From positions 1 through 9,973 of the forward strand of contig DPSD01000325.1 in assembly GCA_003538495.1 (NCBI GenBank): a stretch of 9,973 nt of DNA, in the 5' to 3' direction. Position 1 is the first letter of the stretch. Each line of letters opens with the position of its first letter. Made by a program: the position numbers and the translations under genes. Source of the DNA: Accumulibacter sp. (GTDB lineage: Bacteria; Pseudomonadota; Gammaproteobacteria; Burkholderiales; Rhodocyclaceae). Under the pieces are notes generated by a model, which ran no database searches, was not told the origin of the DNA, and saw nothing but the letters and a program-made list of their open reading frames with translations. Shown piece after piece: positions 1 through 5,638 of this stretch.

Positions 1-44
1 GCCGGGATCAGGAAATCTGAATCTGCGGCGCGTCATCACTCCTG

Positions 45-77
45 GCCACAAGCCCCGGCACTTGTGGCAACTGCCAC
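45..77 (+). promoter_or_regulatory. Overlapping inverted repeats upstream of the arylsulfatase gene
   Basis: GCCACAAG (45-52) and CTTGTGGC (61-68) form a perfect 8-bp inverted repeat with an 8-base loop. The right arm also takes part in a second repeat, GTGGCA (64-69) with TGCCAC (72-77). The two hairpins therefore compete for the bases GTGGC. No T-run follows, so this is not an ordinary terminator. It ends 49 bases before the arylsulfatase start and could be an operator or a leader structure; it could also be chance in GC-rich DNA. I see no convincing -35/-10 pair in 1-126. Confidence 0.3.
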
Positions 78-126
78 CGCCGCTAGTGATCCGATTTGAA
101 CAGCACCACCACCAAGGAGAGAAACG

Positions 127-1854
127 ATGAGGCTCATCACGAGATTCTACTGCAGATTGCTGACACTGTTCGCGGTGCTGGCGCTGGGCACCGCTTCGGC
201 CTTCGCCGCCACTGCCAACGCGACCGCCAGCGCCAAGCCCAACATCCTGTTCATCATGGGCGACGACATCGGCTGGATGCAGCCGAGTATCTATCATCAG
301 GGCCTGATGGTCGGTGAAACGCCGAACATCGATCGCATCGGCAAGGAAGGTGCGCGATTCATGACCTATTACGCCGAGCAAAGCTGCACCGCCGGGCGTA
401 ACGCCTTCTTCACCGGCATGCATCCGCTGCGCACCGGCATGATCCCGCCGCAACTGCCGGGCAGCCCGTCGTGGTTGCGGCCGGGCACGCCGGCGCTGGC
501 CAAGTTTCTGCTGGATCTGGGCTACACCACCGGCGAGTTCGGCAAGAACCACCTCGGCGATCATTTCGAGGCGCTGCCCACTTCGCACGGCTTCCAGGAG
601 TTCTGGGGCTACCTGTACCACCTCGACGCCATGCAGGGCGTGAGCTTCGTCGACATCAACAAGACACCACTGGTGCAGGGCATCGCGCCGCCGTGCAAGA
701 ACACGCCGATCACCGGCTTGCCCGAGGTGCCCGGCGCGCTTGATCCGAAAACGGCAACGTGTCTGACGCCGCCGCGCCCGGTCATCTGGTGCAAGTCCAG
801 CGACGGCACGCAGAAGAACACGAGCTGCAAGGACGAAGGCCCGCTGACGCTGGATCGCTCGCGGACCGTCGACGAGGAAATCTCGGCCAAGGTCATCGAC
901 TTCCTCGACCGCAACGACCCCAAGAAGACCGGCAAACCATTCTTCGTCTGGTACAACCCGGCGCGCATGCACGTCACCACCATGCTCTCGCCGAAGTACG
1001 AGGCGATGGTCGGCGAACCCGGCGGCAAGGACTGGGGCACGAACGAAGCCGGCATGAAACAGATGGACGACAACATCGGTGAAGTCATCAAGAAGCTCGA
1101 AGCCATGGGCCAGTTCGACAACACCATCATCGTCTTCACCACCGACAACGGCGCCGAGAACATCACCTTTCCGGACGGTGGCAACACCCCCTTCAAAGGT
1201 GGCAAGCTGACCACCTGGGAAGGCGGCATGCGCGCCCCGGCGCTCATACGCTGGCCGGGCGTCATCCAGCCGGGCACGGTCAAGGACGATATCTTTGCCT
1301 CGCTCGACTGGCTGCCGACGCTGGTACATATCGCTGGCGGGCCAAAGGGCAACGCGCTCAACGAGCAGATCATGGCGGGCAAGTATCCGGGTATCGTCAA
1401 GACCAAGCTCGACGGCGTTGACCAGACCGACTACCTCACCGGCAAGTCGGCCAAATCGGCGCGTGAAGTCTTCTTCTACTACACCGGCTCACAACCATCG
1501 GCAGTACGCTACAAGAACTGGAAGATGTACTACACGATGGTGCCGGACACCGCGACCGGCGGCTTGTTTGGAGCCACCAGTTTTCACTGGACCCAACTGC
1601 TCAACCTCAAGCGTGATCCCTTCGAGCAGACGGTCGGTGCCGACGCCAAGTCCCTGCTGGGCTACGGCGGTGCATTGGGCTCGCCCGGAAACGCTTATAT
1701 CTACAACTGGAACATGTTGCCGATCGGCCAGTTGCTGTGGGAGAAGGAACTGTATTCGTACAAGGAGTTCCCGCCGATGCAGGCACCCGAAACCTACAAC
1801 CTGGACGGCATCCTCAAGGCCATGCAGAAGGGTGGCCACAACGGGCACGATTGA
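127..1854 (+). CDS. Exported Cys-type arylsulfatase
   Basis: Sulfatase of the alkaline-phosphatase-like fold, 575 aa, which hydrolyses sulfate esters. AAGGAGA (114-120) sits 6 bases before the ATG. Residues 1-28 form a basic then hydrophobic signal peptide with an A-F-A-A cleavage region, so the enzyme is probably periplasmic or secreted. Metal-binding D46-D47 (in IMGDDIGW) is followed by the formylglycine core C87-T-A-G-R91, then F-F-T-G. K140 and H142 (GKNHLGD), H282 (ARMHVT), D340-N341 (TTDNGAEN) and K357/K360 fit the remaining active-site positions of the family. The core has Ala where most sulfatases have Pro and Gly where most have Ser, a variant belonging to the C-x-A-x-R group. The enzyme needs a formylglycine-generating enzyme for activation, and none is in the window. 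Six cysteines besides C87 and C9 (190, 212, 222, 234 among them) could form disulfides. The natural substrate cannot be told from sequence. Confidence 0.93.
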   Translation: MRLITRFYCRLLTLFAVLALGTASAFAATANATASAKPNILFIMGDDIGWMQPSIYHQGLMVGETPNIDRIGKEGARFMTYYAEQSCTAGRNAFFTGMHPLRTGMIPPQLPGSPSWLRPGTPALAKFLLDLGYTTGEFGKNHLGDHFEALPTSHGFQEFWGYLYHLDAMQGVSFVDINKTPLVQGIAPPCKNTPITGLPEVPGALDPKTATCLTPPRPVIWCKSSDGTQKNTSCKDEGPLTLDRSRTVDEEISAKVIDFLDRNDPKKTGKPFFVWYNPARMHVTTMLSPKYEAMVGEPGGKDWGTNEAGMKQMDDNIGEVIKKLEAMGQFDNTIIVFTTDNGAENITFPDGGNTPFKGGKLTTWEGGMRAPALIRWPGVIQPGTVKDDIFASLDWLPTLVHIAGGPKGNALNEQIMAGKYPGIVKTKLDGVDQTDYLTGKSAKSAREVFFYYTGSQPSAVRYKNWKMYYTMVPDTATGGLFGATSFHWTQLLNLKRDPFEQTVGADAKSLLGYGGALGSPGNAYIYNWNMLPIGQLLWEKELYSYKEFPPMQAPETYNLDGILKAMQKGGHNGHD

Positions 1855-1883
1855 ACCGGCAGGCTGACAGCTTGTGACCGTGC

Positions 1884-1909
1884 GGGCGCCTGTGACACGG
1901 CGCCCATTT
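1884..1909 (+). terminator. Probable intrinsic terminator after the arylsulfatase
   Basis: GGGCGCC (1884-1890) and GGCGCCC (1899-1905) are a perfect 7-bp inverted repeat around the loop TGTGACAC, followed by ATTTATCT. The stem is strong but the T-tract is interrupted, so termination may be partial. It lies 30 bases after the sulfatase stop and 31 bases before the next start codon. That spacing would allow either separation of the two genes or reduced read-through into the second. Confidence 0.5.
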
Positions 1910-1936
1910 ATCTGACTTCTTGTGAGAAGAACCGAG

Positions 1937-2971
1937 ATGAAGATCATCCGCCTCTTGTCGACCTCCACCCGTTCGCTGGCATTGACCCTGCTGCTTGTTC
2001 TGGGCATGCCTGCCCGGGCCCAGAGCGACCCGTTGCCTTCCTGGAACGATGGTGCCGCCAAGCAGGCCATCATCGCTTTTGTCGAAGACACCACCTCGCC
2101 AGGAAGCCCGAAGTTCGTCCCGCCGGCCGAGCGCATCGCGACCTTTGACCAGGACGGCACGCTGTGGGTAGAGCATCCGATGTACTCGCAGGTGATGTAC
2201 ATCCTCGAGAGCGTGCCAGCGCTGGTCAAGAGGAAGCCTGAACTGGTCAAGGTCGCGCCCTACTCGACGGTGCTGGAGATACTCAAAGGCGACCGTGCGG
2301 CCATCGCCAAGCTGACGCTGCCCGACCTCGAAAAACTCGCCGCCGCCACGCTGACCGGCATGCCGGTCGACACTTTCAACGCCGAAGTCAAGAAGTGGCT
2401 CGCCGAAGCGAAGGACCCGCGCTGGAAGAAGCCGTATCCGGAACTCACCTACCTGCCGATGCAGGAAGTGCTGAAGTACCTGCGCGCCAGCGGCTACAAG
2501 ACCTGGATCGTCACCGGCGGCGGTCAGGATTTCGTGCGCACCTACTCGGAAGCTGTATATGGCATCCCGCCCGAGCAGGTGGTCGGCACCGCCGGCGGCA
2601 CCACGTACGGCTACGGCAAGGACGGCAAGCCTTTCCTGACCAAGGCCCCGAAGCTGTTGCTCAACGACAACAATGCCGGCAAGGTCGAGGGAATCCACCT
2701 GATGATCGGCCGCCGCCCGACGATGGCGGTCGGCAATTCGACCGGCGACCAGCAGATGCTCGAATACACCAAGGCCGGCGACGGCGCCCGCCTGTCGATG
2801 CTGGTGCTGCACGACGACGCAACGCGTGAATACGCCTACGGCCCCGCGCAAGGACTGCCGGCGACCAAGGTCGGACCCTTGACGCCAGAGCTCTACGAGC
2901 AGGCGAAAAAACAGGGCTGGACGGTCATCAGCATCAAGGACGACTGGAAGCAGATCTTCGCCTTCGAGTGA
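1937..2971 (+). CDS. Exported HAD-superfamily phosphatase-like protein
   Basis: 344 aa from the ATG at 1937, which gives a clean signal peptide: K2, R5 and R12, a Leu-rich core to about 23, then A-R-A|Q with cleavage after A28. A GTG at 1922 in the same frame would add five residues and has no better ribosome binding site; AGAAG at 1925-1929 serves the ATG. The HAD motifs are all present: motif I D71-Q-D73-G-T, motif II T193 in IVTGGG, a likely motif III Lys at 249, and motif IV G266-N-S-T-G-D271. The long insert between motifs I and II (about 75-185) is a helical cap like that of phosphoserine-phosphatase-type HAD proteins. The expected reaction is Mg-dependent hydrolysis of a phosphate monoester in the periplasm; the substrate is unknown. 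Its position next to a sulfatase suggests a shared job in processing esters, which is inference. A non-phosphatase HAD hydrolase is the alternative. Confidence 0.87.
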   Translation: MKIIRLLSTSTRSLALTLLLVLGMPARAQSDPLPSWNDGAAKQAIIAFVEDTTSPGSPKFVPPAERIATFDQDGTLWVEHPMYSQVMYILESVPALVKRKPELVKVAPYSTVLEILKGDRAAIAKLTLPDLEKLAAATLTGMPVDTFNAEVKKWLAEAKDPRWKKPYPELTYLPMQEVLKYLRASGYKTWIVTGGGQDFVRTYSEAVYGIPPEQVVGTAGGTTYGYGKDGKPFLTKAPKLLLNDNNAGKVEGIHLMIGRRPTMAVGNSTGDQQMLEYTKAGDGARLSMLVLHDDATREYAYGPAQGLPATKVGPLTPELYEQAKKQGWTVISIKDDWKQIFAFE

Positions 2972-2978
2972 CAAGAGC

Positions 2979-3010
2979 GCGCGGGCCTGTGCCGGTCCGC
3001 GCCGTCTTCG
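2979..3010 (+). terminator. Probable terminator after the HAD gene
   Basis: GCGCGG (2979-2984) pairs with CCGCGC (2997-3002). The stem continues inward through one G-T pair and two G-C pairs, making 9 bp with a 6-base loop (2988-2993). The following bases CGTCTTCG are only weakly T-rich. The hairpin starts 7 bases after the HAD stop codon, the usual place for a terminator. Confidence 0.5.
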
Positions 3011-3021
3011 CAGAGAAGCCA

Positions 3022-3052
3022 ATGAAACGGCAACCGTCGAAGCGGCGATAAT
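3022..3052 (+). promoter_or_regulatory. Possible sigma-70 promoter for the SYLF gene
   Basis: GATAAT at 3047-3052 matches the -10 consensus at five of six positions. The best -35 candidate is ATGAAA at 3022-3027, four of six matches, but the 19-base spacing is long. The position, downstream of the terminator-like hairpin and about 45 bases before the SYLF start codon, is sensible. The call is weak on sequence alone. Confidence 0.27.
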
Positions 3053-3096
3053 TCCGTTTCGTCCAGGCACCAACGCTTTCTTCGGGAGAAGACGCC

Positions 3097-3720
3097 ATGA
3101 AAACACGCACCATGATCTGCGCCGCAGCCATTTGTCTCGCTTCGCCACCACTCGCCGCCCAGCAATGGTCCTGGGATCCCATGAAGGACGTCGAGAATGT
3201 ATTGCCCGCCGGCGTTCCGAATGAAGGAAGGATCATTCAGGCCAGACATCAGGTACGCGAGATGTCACAGGACGCACTGAGCTCGCTGTACGAGATCGCG
3301 CCGGGCGCGCAGCGGGCGATCGAGCACTCTGCCGGCTATGCCGTCTTCAGCACCTTCGGGATCAAGCTCTTCTTCGCCGGCGGCACAACCGGCAAAGGCG
3401 TGGTCGTCAATCAACTGACGGGTCGCCAGACCTTCATGCAGATGGCGCAAGTGCAGGGGGGACTGGGCTTCGGCATAAACAAGAATCGCCTGATCTTCGT
3501 CTTCGCCAGCGAACAGGCCTTGCGCAACTTCATTGACCAGGGCTGGGAATTCGGCGGCCAGGCCAGCCTCGCGGCGATGGCCGGCGGCCAGGGCAGCATG
3601 TTTGCCGGCGCCGCTTCGGTAGCACCCGGCGTCTACCTCTACCAACTGACGGAGACCGGGCTCGCGGCCACGCTAACCGTCTCCGGGACCAAATTCTTCA
3701 AGGACGCCGACCTCAATTGA
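3097..3720 (+). CDS. Exported SYLF (Ysc84-type) domain protein
   Basis: 207 aa. GGGAGAA (3084-3090) lies 6 bases before the ATG. Residues 1-21 form a signal peptide (K2, R4, hydrophobic core, L-A-A|Q), so the protein is exported. From about 55 to 205 it follows the SYLF pattern: helix with A-P-G-A-Q-R-A-I, then SAGYAVFSTFG (78-88), GGTTGKGVVVN (95-105), TGRQTFMQMAQVQGGLGFG (108-126), the RLIFVFAS strand (131-138), and DQGWEFGGQA (147-156). SYLF domains are known from eukaryotic Ysc84/SH3YL1, where they bind lipid and actin. In bacteria they occur as secreted or periplasmic proteins whose function is largely undefined; a lipid or membrane contact is the usual guess. There is no lipobox, so it is not a lipoprotein. 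It has its own possible promoter and is preceded by a terminator-like hairpin, so it may be transcribed apart from the HAD gene. Confidence 0.87.
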   Translation: MKTRTMICAAAICLASPPLAAQQWSWDPMKDVENVLPAGVPNEGRIIQARHQVREMSQDALSSLYEIAPGAQRAIEHSAGYAVFSTFGIKLFFAGGTTGKGVVVNQLTGRQTFMQMAQVQGGLGFGINKNRLIFVFASEQALRNFIDQGWEFGGQASLAAMAGGQGSMFAGAASVAPGVYLYQLTETGLAATLTVSGTKFFKDADLN

Positions 3721-3771
3721 GTGCTTGTCGCGGGTCAGCAATATGCCCCACAATTCGCCCGGCAAGCGATC

Positions 3772-3786
3772 CCGGCCGCAGGCCGG
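3772..3786. other. GC-rich hairpin in the gap between the SYLF and isomerase genes
   Basis: CCGGCC (3772-3777), loop GCA, GGCCGG (3781-3786): a perfect 6-bp stem with a 3-base loop, 51 bases after the SYLF stop. It has no T-run after it, so it is at best a weak or factor-dependent terminator. A run of seven T at 3856-3862 lies further on without a compact stem before it. I see nothing else in the 163-base gap. Confidence 0.3.
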
Positions 3787-3883
3787 ACCCGCATACATGA
3801 AAGTGCCAGCCACCACAGGACGATGCAAGGGATTTTTCACCCGCCTGAGAGCTGGTTTTTTTGCTACCCCCAAGGAACGATTA

Positions 3884-4741
3884 ATGAGATCGATCAAGTC
3901 CCGAGTTCTGCTGGCCAGCGCTGCTTCGCTACTGGTCGTCAGCGCCTGCAACCCCGACCAGACTGCAAAATCCGCGGCACCAGCGGTGAAAGAAACGGCC
4001 GTCGCGACGGTAAACGGCATCGCCATCAACAAAAGCCGTGTCGACATGATTGTCAAGCAGGGAGCCAGCGCCGGCCAAGCGGACACCCCGGAAGCGAGAA
4101 AGAGCATCATCGAACAGCTGACGATGCAGACCCTGGTCGCCGAAGCCGCGGTCAAGAAGGGCTTGGACAAATTGCCTGAAGTCACGGAGCAAATCGATGT
4201 CATCCGACAGTCCGTTCTGGCCAACGCCTATGTGCAGGATTTCCTCAAGAGCAACCCGGTCACCGACGAGATGCTGAAAGCCGAATACGATCGCATCAAG
4301 GCGAGCATCACCGGCAGCGAATACAAGGCGCGCCATATCCTGGTGGAGACGGACGCAGAAGCCAGGGAGATTATTGCCAAACTGAGGAAGGATGCGGGGT
4401 CGTTCGCCAAGCTGGCGATGGAAAAATCCAGAGATGCGGGCTCCAAGGCGGCAGGCGGCGAACTGGGGTGGTTTGACGTGAGCCGGATGGTGCCAGAGTT
4501 CAGCAGCGCCGTCAGCAAGCTGGAAAAAGGCACCTTCACTCAAGAACCGGTAAAAACCCAGTACGGCTACCACGTCATCTTGCTGGAAGACTCCAGGCCG
4601 ATAGAAGCGCCTCCCTTTGAGGAAGTCAAACCCGATCTGGCGCAACAGGTGCAGCAGCAGAACCTGAAGAAGCAACTGGACGACCTCAAGGCCAAGGCCA
4701 AGATCGAGACCGTTGAAGCGCCCGCCGCCGCCGCCAAGTAA
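3884..4741 (+). CDS. Lipoprotein parvulin-type peptidyl-prolyl cis-trans isomerase
   Basis: 285 aa from the ATG at 3884, chosen because AAGGA (3872-3876) lies 7 bases upstream and because it yields a lipoprotein signal: R2, K5 and R7, a hydrophobic core, and lipobox V-S-A-C22. The frame is open back to 3725, but that would put about 53 residues before the signal. Asn after C22 is not an inner-membrane retention signal, so an outer-membrane anchor facing the periplasm is likely. Residues 38-135 resemble the helical SurA/PrsA-type N-terminal chaperone region. The parvulin domain spans about 145-238, with H151 (KARHILV), the GGELGWF motif at 191-197, M202, F206 and H230 (QYGYHVI) as conserved active-site positions. 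The C-terminal 245-285 is charged and Gln/Lys/Ala-rich, probably helical. It would assist folding of exported or outer-membrane proteins. EpsD-like isomerases tied to polysaccharide export are an alternative subfamily, but no such genes are here. Confidence 0.9.
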   Translation: MRSIKSRVLLASAASLLVVSACNPDQTAKSAAPAVKETAVATVNGIAINKSRVDMIVKQGASAGQADTPEARKSIIEQLTMQTLVAEAAVKKGLDKLPEVTEQIDVIRQSVLANAYVQDFLKSNPVTDEMLKAEYDRIKASITGSEYKARHILVETDAEAREIIAKLRKDAGSFAKLAMEKSRDAGSKAAGGELGWFDVSRMVPEFSSAVSKLEKGTFTQEPVKTQYGYHVILLEDSRPIEAPPFEEVKPDLAQQVQQQNLKKQLDDLKAKAKIETVEAPAAAAK

Positions 4742-4889
4742 CACCCGGTAAGACCCGGTCGTGTAATTCCTTCGCCCGGGGACCTGCGTGATCCGGATCT
4801 GTCGCATGGGGAGTCTGACGGCCAGGAGGCGATGGGCGCGTTTCACTTGACCCAGGCGGCAGCTTCATTGGCTGGCGAGGGAGGCGACG

Positions 4890-5571
4890 GTGAACTTGTT
4901 GATGCAGCAACACCTGCAAGCCGCGGTTACCGTGGTGGCGCTGGTGAATCCGCTGATGTGCGGCGCCCTGTTCGCCCGCATCGAGGGCCAGCAAACGCGA
5001 CAGACGCAGTTCGCCGACGCCACCAGGGGCGGCCTCGGCCGTGCTGGTGATTCTGGTTCTGGCTGCACTCTTCGGCGTTCGCATCCTGCACCTCTTCGGC
5101 GTGTCTCTGGATGCGTTTTCGGTAGCGGGCGGCGGCGTGCTGTCGTGGATCGGGTTTTCGATGCTGGCCGGCAACGCTGCCACCGACAAGCCCGCGAACG
5201 ATGGCGACGCCCGGTGGCTGGCGCCACTGAATATCTTTGCCGCCAGCACCGGCACGACTACCGGCGTCATTACCTTGGCCGTTCCCCATGGCCATCGCGA
5301 ACCACTTCCAGTCACCGCGCTGACAGCAGTCGCCATGGCGCTGCTGGCCATGTGGATCGCCATGCTGCTTGTTGCCCGCATGGGCGGCCGCGCGGGCGGC
5401 GCTGGCTTCCTGCGCGAGACCATCGTCCGGTTCATGGGCCTGATCCGATGGCAGCGTATCGGTCCCGGAAACGTTTGCCCTGCATCGACCGGGATTCGCA
5501 GTGCGCCGCAACGCACTGTGCCAGGGCCCCCGATCGATGCGCTCCGGTCGTGGTGCTCACCCGGAGTCTGA
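4890..5571 (+). pseudogene. MarC-family membrane protein, frameshifted
   Basis: The likely start is GTG 4890, with AGGGAGG at 4878-4884. The first frame encodes a MarC-like first helix (AAVTVVALVNPLMCGALFAR) up to about 5025. The family pattern then continues in another frame from about 5040: AVLVILVLAALFGVRILHLFGVS, AGGGVLSWIGFSMLAG, then LAPLNIFAASTGTTTGVITL and a further helix, to RFMGLI near 5446. Reading one G fewer in GGGG (5026-5029) joins both parts into about 185 residues of continuous MarC sequence. The normal family length is about 200-215 aa. After RFMGLI the expected last helix is missing and the frame runs on in low-hydrophobicity sequence to a stop at 5569. This is either a genuine decaying gene or an assembly error. 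MarC proteins are multi-helix inner-membrane proteins of uncertain function, originally linked to the mar locus. The 148 bases before it hold no convincing gene. Confidence 0.8.
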
Positions 5572-5580
5572 TGGTATATT
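5542..5580 (+). promoter_or_regulatory. Possible promoter and inverted repeat before the efflux operon
   Basis: TATATT at 5575-5580 matches the -10 consensus at five of six positions and lies about 60 bases before the start of the membrane-fusion gene. No good -35 box is found 16-18 bases upstream. Instead there is an inverted repeat, CTCCGG (5542-5547) and CCGGAG (5561-5566), where a -35 element and an operator could lie. A poor -35 next to a repeat would fit a regulated promoter, but the repeat may also be a remnant of the upstream gene's end. Confidence 0.27.
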
Positions 5581-5607
5581 CGTCACCGTTTTTCGGCTCA
5601 GAGCTCG

Positions 5608-5629
5608 CCATCCACGCGGGCCGTGGAGG
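5608..5629 (+). promoter_or_regulatory. Leader hairpin covering the ribosome binding site of the membrane-fusion gene
   Basis: TCCACG (5611-5616), loop CGGGC, CGTGGA (5622-5627) is a perfect 6-bp stem. With A5610 bulged, CC (5608-5609) can also pair with GG (5628-5629). The 3' arm contains the whole Shine-Dalgarno sequence GGAGG (5625-5629), which lies 9 bases before the ATG at 5639. Folding would hide the ribosome binding site, so translation control is possible. No experimental or comparative support is available here. Confidence 0.35.
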
Positions 5630-5638
5630 TTTATCTAT

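Noticed and set aside
1814..3151. 445-codon open frame on the - strand
   Set aside because: It is antisense to the HAD gene, which has signal peptide and HAD motifs on the + strand; the - strand product is Arg/Leu/Gly-rich without motifs.
3806..3862. T7 run at 3856-3862 as an intrinsic terminator
   Set aside because: The only stem that could end at it (CCAGC with GCTGG) is 5 bp with a 40-base loop.
3725..3883. Upstream extension of the isomerase in the same frame
   Set aside because: It would place 53 residues before a complete lipoprotein signal; the ATG at 3884 has its own AAGGA.
4744..4759. Two copies of ACCCGGT after the isomerase stop
   Set aside because: Only 7 bases, two copies, in GC-rich DNA; not enough to call a repeat or binding site.
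4832..5050. 72-codon frame with AGGAGG just before the ATG
   Set aside because: The AGGAGG is only 2 bases from the ATG, too close, and the frame overlaps the MarC coding start while encoding an Arg/Gly-rich shadow sequence.
5501..5638. Upstream extension of the adaptor protein in the same frame
   Set aside because: The lipoprotein signal begins at the ATG at 5639 with a good ribosome binding site. The extra 46 residues are not signal-like and overlap the MarC remnant.
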